From positions 1 through 64,000 of the forward strand of contig KE384176.1 of NCBI GenBank assembly GCA_000424365.1: DNA of 64,000 nt, given 5' to 3'. Under the pieces are notes generated by a model. It ran no database searches, was not told where the DNA came from, and was given only the letters and a program-made list of their open reading frames with translations. Below are positions 7,879-16,547 of the stretch, piece after piece. This DNA comes from Lachnospiraceae bacterium NK4A144. Its GTDB lineage: Bacteria > Bacillota > Clostridia > Lachnospirales > Lachnospiraceae. How positions within the stretch are numbered: the first letter of the stretch is position 1; every line of letters starts with the position of its first letter. The position numbers were made by a program, and so were the translations under genes.

Positions 7879-7978
7879 AAATACGTTACCTAAACCAAGC
7901 CTAAAAGAATTATTTCCTTTCTGTTTACCAAAGTTTTATTATTTGTATACTTGTTTACGTTTTGTGATTTAAAATATA

Positions 7979-7990
7979 ATCATTTTTGAT
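7979..7990. promoter_or_regulatory. TetR-type operator candidate 2
   Basis: ATCATTTTTGAT is the reverse complement of the core of the dyad at 7861-7878. It lies 47 bases before the TetR start codon, next to a TATAAT at 7975-7980, so binding there would block the promoter. Confidence 0.5.
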
Positions 7991-8037
7991 AGAACTCTTC
8001 AATCAACAATTTTTAAACATTTGTTGGGATAATAAAA

Positions 8038-8559
8038 ATGAATGTAAAGAATAACAAGAGAAGGCGTGAATCCATAGAGAAGATTACGAAAGTCTTTATT
8101 GAACTTATTCAAACACATGAACTGTCAGAAATCAGTATCACAGATATATGCAAAAGAGCAGGCTTAAACAGGGCGACTTTCTATGCCAATTACCTGGATG
8201 TTTATGATCTTGCAGACAAGGTGCTTTTAATGCTTCAGGAAGAAGTACAAAACCTGTACAGCGACGAGATTGCAAACTGTTATAACAGCAATGATTACTT
8301 AAAGCTTTTAAAACACATCGCTGAAAACCAGCTCTTTTACAAGACCTGTTTCAAACTTGGAATTGGAGAAACTCCTCTTGTCAAATACAACACAGAAGAT
8401 GCTGAAAAGTATTTCCATGGCGAAGACATTATGTATCATATGGAGTTCTTCAGAGGCGGTTTTAACCGCATAGTGAAGATATGGCTTGATCATGGATGCG
8501 ACAAGTCTCCGGAAGAAATAGCGCAGATTATCAGTTCAGAGTATCAGGGCAGAAATTAA
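8038..8559 (+). CDS. TetR/AcrR family transcriptional regulator
   Basis: 173 residues. The N-terminal DNA-binding helix-turn-helix is clear (residues about 10-55: RESIEKITKVFIELI, then ITDICKRAGLNRATFYANY), and the rest is a helical ligand domain of the short Firmicutes type. It is followed after nine bases by AAAGGAG and the membrane gene at 8569, with which it forms an operon. The two ATCAAAAATGAT dyads in the divergent promoter region are its likely operators. Confidence 0.88.
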   Translation: MNVKNNKRRRESIEKITKVFIELIQTHELSEISITDICKRAGLNRATFYANYLDVYDLADKVLLMLQEEVQNLYSDEIANCYNSNDYLKLLKHIAENQLFYKTCFKLGIGETPLVKYNTEDAEKYFHGEDIMYHMEFFRGGFNRIVKIWLDHGCDKSPEEIAQIISSEYQGRN

Positions 8560-8568
8560 AGGAGTTTT

Positions 8569-8965
8569 ATGAAAAAAATATTGCAGAGGCTTTTTATTCC
8601 TAAGCCATCCACCGCCATACTTATTTCCATCCCACTGTATGTATTAGTCGGAGCTGTGCTTGCAAAAGAAATCACAGGCCCGGTGGCATATCTGGCATAC
8701 TTTCTTTCCAGCTACGCTCTTGTAATAACATGTATTGCTATTGCAAAGCTTATTCCGTCATGGAAAAAAACTTTCCTTCACGGCAGCTCTTGTCTCCATG
8801 CTTTCTCTTGAGATTGCAATGACAGCCCGCTTTGGTGCAGAAGAGATCAGTTTCAGGAAGCAGATGACCGCACTTACAGGCTTAGGAGTTTGCTCTATCG
8901 TATTGATAGTGGCAGTCTCTACGATCATTAAGTCAAGAACCTGGCTTAAACAAAACCACAACTGA
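8569..8965 (+). pseudogene. Multi-pass membrane protein with internal deletion
   Basis: The N-terminal piece (MKKILQRLFIPKPSTAIL, then two hydrophobic helices up to AKLIPSWKKT) shifts frame near 8765. The second frame then gives LSFTAALVSMLSLEIAM and a last membrane helix ending at 8965. Lachnospiraceae proteins with this start and end normally have about 300 residues, with several further helices between. Roughly 150 residues are gone, so the product is non-functional. The pairing of a TetR regulator with such a membrane protein is a common arrangement. Confidence 0.75.
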
Positions 8966-9070
8966 TCTGCCTACGCTTCTGTACCCCAACCATTAAAAAT
9001 ACGCCCCTACTACAACATTCCTCAGCTTAATCCGAAAAATCAAATTCTTACCAAAACATCTTCCGTTTTT

Positions 9071-9379
9071 TCATTCCGCCAACTTAATTACATTAATCAG
9101 TGGTTCTTCATAAGGATGGACTTTTCTAATGGCTTCCACAGTCTTGTCCTTGTTGGAATCTTCTACGTTTACTTCAACCTTCAGCTCAGGTTCTTCACTC
9201 CATTCACCTTGCTTGCCAATTGTCGGGTTAGATCCTTCTTCCGAAAACCAAACACCCGTGACAGGGTAATAGGACAGACATCCCCGATAGTTTCCAACAT
9301 GACCGGCATCGACTTCAAGTAACGCTCTACGAAGGTCTTGCAGCGATTCTTTTGGAATAAAGGTTTCTATTTTATACAT
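9071..9379 (-). CDS. NIF3/CutA-like (YqfO insert domain) protein
   Basis: 102 residues with the typical sequence of stand-alone NIF3-like proteins: FIPKESLQDLRRAL, DAGHVGNYRGCLSY, then HPYEEPLINVI at the end. The fold is the ferredoxin-like CutA type found as an insert in YqfO. Its function is unknown; metal or nucleotide binding has been suggested for the family. It is full-length. The ribosome site (GAAGG) is close to the ATG. It stands alone between a broken membrane gene and 9418-9951. Confidence 0.85.
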   Translation of the reverse strand: MYKIETFIPKESLQDLRRALLEVDAGHVGNYRGCLSYYPVTGVWFSEEGSNPTIGKQGEWSEEPELKVEVNVEDSNKDKTVEAIRKVHPYEEPLINVIKLAE

Positions 9380-9417
9380 AGCCTTCTATTTCTCCACAAA
9401 CCAAATTCTTGTCACTC

Positions 9418-9951
9418 TCATCTAAACAACTTCTTTAGCTCCTGAACGCTCAGCTCCGGTAGCGGTTCCATATTGATCATACTATCATCAACAAAAGGTT
9501 CATTCATTTCTGCCCTAGACCTAGAATCATATAGTTTGACTTTCCTCGATTGACGCAACTTTTCCTGCCAACTCCGTCCCCCGGAGATCAGTTCCTCCAG
9601 ACTCTCTGCAACCCGATAAACCTTCTTCCTTCCTGGAATATAATAGATTGGTTCTTCAAACTCAACATCCGATATATGTTTGCACGCAAAAAATCCATTT
9701 CCTCCATCAGTCGCAAAGAGACACAGATAAGGCACCGAATAGAATGGATTCTTAGGAATGTTATCCTCAAAAATAAAGTAAATACCGTTTTTCTTGGAAA
9801 CACGGTCATATTCATCCGATTTATCTTCAACAGGCATCGCATAAATCTCTGTTCCCGCAGGCATAGCTTCAGCATCATTTATAAAAAAACTTGTTGGGCC
9901 ATCTTCCCTACGGAACTGCTCATAATCATAGTATATTCTTTTCAACAGCAT
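9418..9951 (-). CDS. Hypothetical protein, SMI1/KNR4-like features
   Basis: 177 residues, started by AAGGAG and ATG 9951. The middle contains YLCLFATDGGNGFFAC, which resembles the G-G-N core of SMI1/KNR4-like immunity proteins, although the full fold cannot be confirmed by eye. The C-terminal third is basic and then acidic (ELSVQELKKLF). Its start codon overlaps the end of the DUF488 remnant upstream. If it is SMI1-like it could be an immunity protein for a contact-dependent or type VII toxin; this is inference only. Confidence 0.55.
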   Translation of the reverse strand: MLLKRIYYDYEQFRREDGPTSFFINDAEAMPAGTEIYAMPVEDKSDEYDRVSKKNGIYFIFEDNIPKNPFYSVPYLCLFATDGGNGFFACKHISDVEFEEPIYYIPGRKKVYRVAESLEELISGGRSWQEKLRQSRKVKLYDSRSRAEMNEPFVDDSMINMEPLPELSVQELKKLFR

Positions 9952-10216
9952 TCACTCCTTATGTTGTCTTCTACCCACATTTTAAGAGCAACCGCATTGT
10001 TGCAATCAAGATTCTTTGCAGCAAAAACAAATGTTACATTTCGGTCTTTCAGCCACTCTTTGCACTTTGCGCAGAAGGAGCTAGCTCTTTTATCCATTCC
10101 TCTGTTTTTAATCTATCCTTACTTATTCCACGAGGCCACATCCGGTCAACCAGCACTCTAATCCCATCTGAGTCTTCTGCCGCCTCATACGGTCTTTTAA
10201 TCTTTATTTCATTCAT
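9942..10216 (-). pseudogene. DUF488 (YeaO-like) gene with internal deletion
   Basis: From ATG 10216 the frame reads [16 protein letters not shown], then [15 protein letters not shown], the hallmark of DUF488/YeaO proteins, and stops after [10 protein letters not shown]. In another frame [16 protein letters not shown] and NNAVALKMWVED, the normal family end, run on to TGA at 9942. About 30 residues and the frame are lost from a protein that is normally about 115 residues long. The function of the family is unknown. Confidence 0.8.
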
Positions 10217-10286
10217 CTTCCCTTATATCAGTTCCTCACTAAAATGCTGGATTTCATGCTGTATTGGCTCCTCTTCAAACAGGCAT

Positions 10287-10622
10287 TTAAATACCGAAAT
10301 GAATAACAAACTTTTTCTCAGCTTTTGCTTTCATCAAAAGACCTTTTAGCTCATCAGTTCCATCTATTCCTGCAAGACATTCTACAAATTGCTGTAACGA
10401 ACCCGGCGGAATAAGAGTTACACCCCAATATGCAAGATTCTTTTTTGGATTATCTAACGTATGCCAAAAGCAATCCATACATGATAAACGTTCTAATAAT
10501 GGCAGAACATAATCATCGTGAACCGAAATACAGCCATATTTTTCCGGTTCATAATCGTCATATCTTACATTACCTTTCGGATCCATATTCATAATACCAA
10601 ATTCATGTTTCGCCACTTCCAA
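10287..10622 (-). CDS. Conserved hypothetical protein (MEVxKHEFGIM family)
   Basis: 111 residues starting at TTG 10622, supported by AAAGGTGG just upstream and by the family's usual beginning MEVxKHEFGIM. Contains YGCISVHDDYVLPLLERL and LAYWGVTLIPPGSL. Similar small soluble proteins occur widely in Lachnospiraceae; I know no function. It appears intact, unlike its neighbours on both sides. Confidence 0.7.
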   Translation of the reverse strand: MEVAKHEFGIMNMDPKGNVRYDDYEPEKYGCISVHDDYVLPLLERLSCMDCFWHTLDNPKKNLAYWGVTLIPPGSLQQFVECLAGIDGTDELKGLLMKAKAEKKFVIHFGI

Positions 10623-10657
10623 GCCACCTTTTCAAACAAGAACCATAGCTATTTAGC

Positions 10658-10902
10658 TTATTTTAAGACGCTTAATGCAACTTCTTTCTGTGCTTCGATA
10701 TCAAGCATCTTTTCCGCAATCTTCTTTGCCTCATCCTCAGATATCACGTTTTCAGGACTGTTGTAGATAAAAAGCATCTTTCCCATGGAAAACTTTACAA
10801 AGCCCACACATATCGCAGTCTGCAATGCAGGGAAATCTCTCTTTTATGTATGCTCTTCGTTCTTCAACTGTAGAATCATTTATCTCCGGTGCACTTAGCA
10901 TA
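10658..10902 (-). pseudogene. Small Cys-rich protein fused out of frame to another fragment
   Basis: From ATG 10902 the frame reads MLSAPEINDSTVEERRAYI, then CIADCDMCGLCKVFHGKDA, a Cys-cluster protein common in Clostridia. It runs out of frame at about 10780 and stops. In the next frame LFIYNSPENVISEDEAKKI continues to TAA at 10658. The two halves seem to come from different genes, or from one gene with a deletion. The Cys-rich part resembles the intact neighbour at 10915-11142, so two related genes stood in tandem. Confidence 0.65.
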
Positions 10903-10914
10903 AAAAAAATCCTC

Positions 10915-11142
10915 TCAATAAATCTTCCTATCCTGGCGATACTTTTCCATGTACTCCATATTTATCTCACGAATTTCTTTCTTACCGTCAATGTAATCTT
11001 GATAAATATCCCAGGGACTTCCACCGCCAAGCCAACAGGATGAGCAGTTTTCACATCCTCCACCACAATCAAGGGAATTCTTAATTATTTGCTCACGTTC
11101 CTCTCTTGTCGTGTCCTTAATAAGAATTGATTTTCCTTCCAT
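10915..11142 (-). CDS. Small Cys-rich conserved protein
   Basis: 75 residues from ATG 11142 (the GTG at 11148 is too near the GGGGG site). It has KDTTREEREQIIKNSLDCGGGCENCSSCWLGGGS: four closely spaced Cys residues that could bind iron-sulfur or zinc, followed by IYQDYIDGKKEI and a Tyr-rich end. The family is frequent in Lachnospiraceae, often two related genes side by side, with no known role. The 5' end of this gene and its leader are duplicated at about 14397-14470. Confidence 0.7.
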   Translation of the reverse strand: MEGKSILIKDTTREEREQIIKNSLDCGGGCENCSSCWLGGGSPWDIYQDYIDGKKEIREINMEYMEKYRQDRKIY

Positions 11143-11202
11143 TCGCACCGCCCCCTTAGGCTTAAGATGCCATTTATGTCCCTAATTAGCTCTAAATCAA
11201 AC

Positions 11203-12255
11203 TTAAAGCTCATACGTATCATTCTTTTGTCTATTCCCCTTCAGGTATACCACGCTGTTTATGTTTCTGCTACCGATATATCCAAATGGAATATTCCTTT
11301 CTCTGACGATAGCTATGAATTTCTTGTAGCTTATGTGATTGATGTAATCTGTAAAGAAATAAACCTTTTCCTTGCCTTCGAGCATCCCGGCATTAACGGT
11401 TTTGTATGCATCAGGATGAACAAAGAACCATTCCGGGAATATCTGCTTAAATTTATTCTGCCAGTTTACGTGACCGCCTATGATAACTATTTTCTTATCA
11501 GCAATAGCTTTTTCCATATCAGGAAGCTTATCTTCCTCAACAACATCATCCTCATGTTCTGAGTTATACGCATACTCACGAAGCGCGATCAGTTCATCGC
11601 GCTCAGCCTCATACTTTTTAACAAGACCCTCTGTCACCTCTGCAGAATTTCTGGCATTTCTATACTGCTCACGAAGATATTTGTTCTCCTGCTCTTTCTC
11701 ATTGAGTTTTTTACGTAGCTCAGCTATCTCTGCCAGATAATCCTCTCTCTTATTATTCAGAAGCTTATACATGAAGGAGCAATTCTCATGAAGCTCAATT
11801 CCCATGAACTGACACATGCCCATGATTCTTCCAATAGAACAATGATCGCTGTCCTCGTACTCATCTTCTGATAAAGAAAAGATTTCATCCGGATTGATCT
11901 TGCTAAATCGCTTAAGCTGCTTGTACTCCTTTTTGTGATAAACCTTATACAGATTCTTGATCAGTTCAAGACAGTAATCATCTCCGATTTTTGCACCATT
12001 ATAGATAAGCCTGAGCACGTTGTTCTGCATAGCATAACGCGGTCTGCTCGTTCTAAATGACCTTTCTCCATACCAGCCCACGTTCTGAAATTCATCGAGC
12101 CTGCCTCTGCAGTTTTTGAGAAAATCCTGCTCTATAAAGGCAAAATCACTGGACATATCATCTGTGATAAAGTCCATGAGAAAGAAAAAGTCCACGCCCG
12201 TGGTATCCGGTGCAACCACATTTTCTCTTTCCTTGTTGAGCATATCATCAAACAC
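11203..12255 (-). CDS. DUF2325 protein with coiled coil
   Basis: About 350 residues from GTG 12255, the first usual start after the upstream gene's stop (an in-frame TGA at 12295-12297). Residues about 175-235 form a Glu/Lys/Arg-rich coiled coil. The last ~95 residues are a DUF2325 domain: KIVIIGGHVNWQNKFKQIFP, then FFVHPDAYK, ending FGYIGSRNINSVV. DUF2325 domains look like Rossmann-type sensors and often sit near phage or defence genes; activity unknown. It follows the AAA ATPase gene by about 40 bases and the two are probably co-expressed. Confidence 0.75.
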   Translation of the reverse strand: MFDDMLNKERENVVAPDTTGVDFFFLMDFITDDMSSDFAFIEQDFLKNCRGRLDEFQNVGWYGERSFRTSRPRYAMQNNVLRLIYNGAKIGDDYCLELIKNLYKVYHKKEYKQLKRFSKINPDEIFSLSEDEYEDSDHCSIGRIMGMCQFMGIELHENCSFMYKLLNNKREDYLAEIAELRKKLNEKEQENKYLREQYRNARNSAEVTEGLVKKYEAERDELIALREYAYNSEHEDDVVEEDKLPDMEKAIADKKIVIIGGHVNWQNKFKQIFPEWFFVHPDAYKTVNAGMLEGKEKVYFFTDYINHISYKKFIAIVRERNIPFGYIGSRNINSVVYLKGNRQKNDTYEL

Positions 12256-12294
12256 AAGGGCAGCAATCTCTTTTTTCTCTTGGATACGCTCATA

Positions 12295-13029
12295 TCACTC
12301 TTCCAAAAGCCGCTTAAGCAGCTGCTCCTTATTCTCGATAAACATTTTTGTTATCTGGTAGCTGTCAGTATCCTCATAATCAATCGGATGAATCTGTCCA
12401 TTGTCAAAGCTCAGAATCTCAGCTCCCGGAATCCCCAGGAGAATCGGCGAATGAGTGACCATGATGAACTGTGCATCTTCTTTTGCACAGTTAACAATCT
12501 CCAGCAAAAGAGTCAGCTGTCTCTGCGGAGACAATGCGGCCTCCGGCTCATCCAAAAGATACAGGCCATTGCCTCGGAAGTTGGACTGAACCATCTGTAG
12601 AAAACTCTCCCCATGAGAACGTTCATGAAACTGTTCCCTTATGCCTCTTGGATCTTCTCTGCTATACATTTCTTCAGCGGTAGCCACATTATAAAAGCTC
12701 TCTGCTCTTAAGAAATATCCCCATCCAGGCTTCTTGAAACCTCTCGAGAGCCTTATAGCATCACAGAGCTCTGAGTGAGAGTCATATGTAGAGAAGTTGT
12801 AATTCTTTGTACCACCTTCCGGATTAAAGCCATAGCTGACTGCAATAGCTTCAAGCATTGTAGACTTGCCGCTGCCATTTTCACCAACAAATATGGTTAT
12901 GTTCTTGTTAAAGGCGAGGTAATCCAAGTCCTTTATGGCCTCAATCCCGCGCAGATAACTACGACTATCTATTTTATCCCATTTAATGCTCACCCCCTGA
13001 ATGGGTAAGCTGTTTACTTCATCTAACAC
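12295..13029 (-). CDS. AAA-type predicted ATPase (COG3910, RecF/ABC-like)
   Basis: 244 residues from GTG 13029 with GAGG nine bases ahead. Walker A is GENGSGKST near residue 50. An ABC-like signature SHGES lies near residue 140. GLYLLDEPEAALS is the Walker B and D-loop region, and MVTHSP is the switch His. This is the compact COG3910 ATPase of the SMC/RecF/OLD type. Such proteins accompany nucleases in several defence systems. Its only partner here is the DUF2325 gene just downstream. Confidence 0.85.
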   Translation of the reverse strand: MLDEVNSLPIQGVSIKWDKIDSRSYLRGIEAIKDLDYLAFNKNITIFVGENGSGKSTMLEAIAVSYGFNPEGGTKNYNFSTYDSHSELCDAIRLSRGFKKPGWGYFLRAESFYNVATAEEMYSREDPRGIREQFHERSHGESFLQMVQSNFRGNGLYLLDEPEAALSPQRQLTLLLEIVNCAKEDAQFIMVTHSPILLGIPGAEILSFDNGQIHPIDYEDTDSYQITKMFIENKEQLLKRLLEE

Positions 13030-13045
13030 TTACAAAAACCTCATC

Positions 13046-13180
13046 TTAATAATTCACCCTCACAACCCTTGCACCAAATGGTAAAAGAGCTACTCTCGCA
13101 ATCTTAAAGAACTGCTGATCAATATTCCTCTCAGTTTATCTACTATGAAGAACATAATAAGCGGTATCAAATTCAGCCAT
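13046..13180 (-). pseudogene. Remnant of a small unknown gene
   Basis: From ATG 13180 fourteen codons (MAEFDTAYYVLHSR) reach a stop. A second frame then reads QQFFKIARVALLPFGARVVRVNY to TAA at 13046. It looks like both ends of one small gene with the centre missing, but I cannot name the family. Confidence 0.4.
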
Positions 13181-13190
13181 TTTAGATATC

Positions 13191-13634
13191 TCATAATCCC
13201 ATCCTCATGCTGACAACTCCGTCTTTCTCGCCAACCTCTTCGAACCCCATACGCTTATAAAGCTCGTATCCAACCTTCATCACTTCAGGCTTGGTAGTAA
13301 AAGTAACTTCCTTAAATCCAAGCTCTTTTGCCTTATCAAGCATGGTATTGAGCATTACTCTTGCATAGCCTTTACCGCGAAACTCAGGCTTGATGAATAA
13401 TCTCTTAGCTTCACAGATAGCATCATCTATCTTCCTAATAGCAATGCTTCCAACAGGAGTCCCGTCCTCACTTCCAAGAAGTAGCGCTCCCCCCTTATAA
13501 TACCCGTCCAGATTAGCAAGCTCCTTGTCAAAAGAGACAAAGCAGCTCTCCGCACCTTTTATCTGGGAATATTCTTTAAAAATCTCTTTTATTACTTCGT
13601 TGTCTTTACAGACCCCAACATTAAACTCTGACAT
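13191..13634 (-). CDS. GNAT family N-acetyltransferase
   Basis: 147 residues. The acetyl-CoA binding motif A is clear: RLFIKPEFRGKGYARVMLNTML near residues 88-108, followed by motif B, with ELYKRMGFEEVGE at the end. It would move an acetyl group to an amine; the substrate cannot be read from sequence. AGGAG stands 11 bases before the ATG. It seems full-length and stands alone. Confidence 0.85.
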   Translation of the reverse strand: MSEFNVGVCKDNEVIKEIFKEYSQIKGAESCFVSFDKELANLDGYYKGGALLLGSEDGTPVGSIAIRKIDDAICEAKRLFIKPEFRGKGYARVMLNTMLDKAKELGFKEVTFTTKPEVMKVGYELYKRMGFEEVGEKDGVVSMRMGL

Positions 13635-13639
13635 TTTTC

Positions 13640-13908
13640 ATACACTCCTCTCGCTCGTTATATTGGATAAAATGGGCACTTCTCCCTGATTTCAGTTATA
13701 CGCTTTATAGCATTCTCAACCTTATCCATCATGAGTCACCTAAGCATCTTCCTTATAGGCTGATGTCACATAGTCATACCCCCACAAATGTTCCGGTGTG
13801 GCATAGACTGCTATCGGCCATCCGTAACTCTCACCTTTTTTGTTCTTCCGCTGACGAAAATCCCTGACACACAGGTACATCTCCATCTGAAGCGAAGTTA
13901 TGATTCCA
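13640..13908 (-). other. Gap with gene scraps
   Basis: No intact gene. On the minus strand around 13740-13835 a piece reads SYGWPIAVYATPEHLWG then YDYVTSAYKED, and further on (13660-13730) MDKVENAIKRITEIREKCPF, which recalls a MazG-like beginning. Both end at stops within a few codons. They appear to be left-over ends of two lost genes. Confidence 0.35.
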
Positions 13909-14385
13909 TCAAAGCTCTTTCACAAAGAACCTGTTCATCGTACTGTGAACAACTTCCTTCGGTCGCTCTATCTCACAATATCCTGACTTCTCGTAGATAT
14001 GAATTGCCGCCTGGAGATTATCATGCGTTTCCAGGTATGATTGCTTAAACCCGGCAGATATCATCTTTTCTTCGATAAAATCTATCAGCCTATATCCGAT
14101 TCCTTTTCCCTTTGCAGCATCCGTCAGATATAGTTTTTGAAGTTCAGCAGTATCAGTTTTCCATGCAAGGGGAGCAAAACCAATTCCTCCGATAACTTTT
14201 CCGTCATATTCTGCAACATAATACTGACAATCTTCACTATTATAGAAGTCACTGAGATGATCCAGCCCTTCATCGAAATACACCGTTCCCGGTATATCAA
14301 GGCCAAACTGTTTCAGATTGTCACGCACAATCGCCGCAACAGCAGTATTATCTGCCTCTGTCATTTTTCGTAGTTTATAATCCAT
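13909..14385 (-). CDS. GNAT family N-acetyltransferase
   Basis: 158 residues starting MDYKLRKMTEADN, preceded by GAGAGGGA. Motif A reads LQKLYLTDAAKGKGIGYRLIDFI near residues 83-105, and HIYEKSGYCEIERP closes the fold. The likely role is acetylation of a small amine or a protein N-terminus. Upstream bases (14386 onward) are duplicated material from the Cys-rich gene, so its native promoter may be lost. Confidence 0.85.
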   Translation of the reverse strand: MDYKLRKMTEADNTAVAAIVRDNLKQFGLDIPGTVYFDEGLDHLSDFYNSEDCQYYVAEYDGKVIGGIGFAPLAWKTDTAELQKLYLTDAAKGKGIGYRLIDFIEEKMISAGFKQSYLETHDNLQAAIHIYEKSGYCEIERPKEVVHSTMNRFFVKEL

Positions 14386-14390
14386 TTATT

Positions 14391-14470
14391 CACGTCCCTC
14401 TCTTGTCGTGTCCTTAATAAGAATTGATTTTCCTTCCATTCGCACCGCCCCCTTAGGCTACAGATGCCAT
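14391..14470 (-). pseudogene. Duplicated 5' end of the Cys-rich gene
   Basis: The sequence from CCTCTCTTGTCGTGTCC to GCCATTTATG is almost identical to 11098-11178. It includes the ribosome site and first codons (MEGKSILIKDTTRE) of the gene at 10915-11142, then breaks into the start region of the acetyltransferase at 14385. Confidence 0.75.
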
Positions 14471-14484
14471 TTATGCTCATCAAG

Positions 14485-14660
14485 AGTAATCCAATGTCCT
14501 ATCCATCTTCACATGAGGAATAACATCCTCCATAAACGGATCGGATACTACCTCAAACTTTTCTACGCTAATAATAACACTCTGATTTTCTTGTGAAAAT
14601 GGAATACAATTGGATAGGTAAGCTTCAACAGCTTACTCAACTGCGATCATTCTTTCTAGT
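14485..14660. repeat. Fragment mosaic: acetyltransferase tail plus repeat copy D
   Basis: 14492-14560 repeats the end of the acetyltransferase gene at 36039-36120 (TCCATCTTCACATGAGGAAT, then ACGGATCGGATACTACC). 14606-14655 is a short piece of the 170-bp repeat (GGTAAGCTTCAACAGC, then TGCGATCATTCTTTC). The remaining bases to 14909 hold nothing recognised. Confidence 0.65.
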
Positions 14661-14909
14661 CCTTTTTATGATAAGCGAAACAAGTAATTAAGGACCTTTT
14701 AAGATACGAAAACTGAATACAATATTCTGTATATTGCACCATGAAACACCTGTTATTTGGACTATCTTTCGGAAATCTTATGGATTATAAGCAAAAAAGT
14801 GGCTAAAATTCCTTTTTTCCTGCTTATGACTTCACTATACTTTTATGTGGAAGCAAAAATAGGTTCTATAGATATTACAGATAAGTTTTAATGCGGAGAA
14901 TATGAAGAA

Positions 14910-15405
14910 ATGAGAGTTTACTTTAAGGATAAAAAATGGACAATATATAAATTTTTGTGTATCACAATGATCCTTTCAATGGGCATATTATTAAGTGGAT
15001 GTGATAAAGAAATACATAATAATGTAGAATCGATCTCAGCGGAGAATGATTTTGATAATGATAGAGAAAAAGTATCCGAAAACTCTTATTCTGATGAATT
15101 TATTCTCGGTGATTCAATAAAAGCGGCGATAGAACAGGTAGCATTAGAAGATAAATATGATGGTGATTTCCTGAAGTCCGAGCAGTGGAGATGATGTTGT
15201 CGATAATGTTATTACCGGAGAGTTCTATGAGGCGGATGATTCATTATCCTATGCCGATCATGTTTCAGTGATTGTATCGGATGAACAGAAGAAATACGTG
15301 TTGGATAATGCCCCGGGTGAATTTAGGGTTACATATGATTTTACGAATGATATGTCTTATCCGATTTCTTCGATAAAAGCAAGTACGTTGCATCACCTGT
15401 CATGA
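14910..15405 (+). pseudogene. Lipoprotein gene with frameshift
   Basis: From ATG 14910 a lipoprotein signal is plain (MGILLSGCDKEI), with Cys as the acylation site, then an acidic region. The frame stops after LKSEQWR at 15194. The neighbouring frame continues from SGDDVVDNVITGEFYE to VTYDFTNDMSYPI and stops at 15403-15405. A shift near 15180 therefore splits one gene of about 165 codons. The family is not recognised. Its end overlaps by 13 bases the end of the converging remnant at 15393. Confidence 0.6.
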
Positions 15406-15759
15406 TCCTCATATCCTGCCTCTTCCAGTTTTCTATTTATTCTTTTCTTTGCTTCGTCTGAACAATATGCATACGCACCTTCGCATTGAGGATATGCTAT
15501 AACGACATCTTCATCCAAAAAATTCGCCTGATAACACATAGCCACATGCCGGAATCCGATTTTGTCCTTTTCCCAGCCTGCCTGATACAGGCTCAATATC
15601 CCCTGAATACCCACGTCCAGGTCATCAGAACTCTTCTGCAGATCTTTTGCAAATAATGACTTAATACGATCTGCATCTCCGCTTTCAATTGCGGTAATCA
15701 TGCTGTTAAAATACTCATTATCATATTTTGAAGAATGCGTATAAACTTGAATTGATCGG
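15393..15759 (-). pseudogene. DUF5104-like fragment without N-terminus
   Basis: The frame is open through NEYFNSMITAIESGDADRI, then LFAKDLQKSSDDLDV and GIQGILSLYQ, the usual core of DUF5104-type exported proteins. It has no proper start: upstream it runs into the next gene's end, and the signal peptide is absent. The rest (DEDVVIAYPQCEGAYAYC) looks like unrelated sequence. Probably a 3' gene fragment. Confidence 0.5.
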
Positions 15760-16458
15760 CTAACGTACCGCTGTCATATACCTGTTATAAAGATCTGAGC
15801 ACTGTTCTGCTAACTGCAAGTATAAGCCTTTAATTTGCTCATTCTTAGAGCAAAGTAAGTAGTCTTCATCCTTCATAATCTTAATCCATGGAGCTGCAGC
15901 AATATAATCCCCTACCGGATCATCAGTCCTCTGTAATAAATGTTCCAGAATACTCTGCATGACGCTTAAATAATTACCACCATCTTCTCTTGCTTCACAC
16001 AGTTTATCTATTTCGGTTTTATATCCAACTAGAGATTGAGCTATAAATAATCCTGTATTATCATCATCACCAATGTACGCTCCAAAGGGAGTCTGCCATA
16101 TTGCACTTACACGATCACTCTCCCTAAAGATAGATTTTTTAAATAAACTATGTAATTCTTGATAATATTTGCTTATAGAATAATACACATCAAATGAATC
16201 ATGTAAAATATGTTTGCATATCCGGGCGTTTATCGAAGTATCTGTAATATCTGTCTTTGACAACCAAAATGTACAGTTATTATCAGCCAGCCCTTCTATA
16301 TAAACTTTGTCTTCCTCGTAGTAAAAATCTATTCTTCTATGACACGGATCCGGCTTATAATTAACCGTAACAATAGGTTCAGAAATTAACATGTTTAAAT
16401 CGCCAATATCATTAGCATCTGTATTATTGTTAAGTTTCTTGCTTTTAAAAAACCTCAT
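15760..16458 (-). CDS. Hypothetical protein
   Basis: 232 residues with an excellent site (GAGGGAGGAAA) before ATG 16458. Starts MRFFKSKKLNNNTDAND and contains paired aromatic stretches (DVYYSISKYYQELHSLF) and an acidic linker (YIGDDDNTGLF). There is no signal peptide or membrane helix. I do not recognise a family. The same bases that end this gene form the open 5' side of the DUF5104-like fragment, showing where two pieces were joined. Confidence 0.55.
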   Translation of the reverse strand: MRFFKSKKLNNNTDANDIGDLNMLISEPIVTVNYKPDPCHRRIDFYYEEDKVYIEGLADNNCTFWLSKTDITDTSINARICKHILHDSFDVYYSISKYYQELHSLFKKSIFRESDRVSAIWQTPFGAYIGDDDNTGLFIAQSLVGYKTEIDKLCEAREDGGNYLSVMQSILEHLLQRTDDPVGDYIAAAPWIKIMKDEDYLLCSKNEQIKGLYLQLAEQCSDLYNRYMTAVR

Positions 16459-16547
16459 TTTCCTCCCTCTTCAGGTAAATAATATGGAATTACCGAGGAA
16501 TCTCCAATTCCCAGCCTCTATTCTTCGGAGCTCGATTTTTCCATTGG

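Noticed and set aside
9550-10349. Plus-strand frames of 203 and 152 codons
   Set aside because: They oppose the minus-strand genes at 9418-9951 and the DUF488 remnant, which have recognisable family motifs and good ribosome sites.
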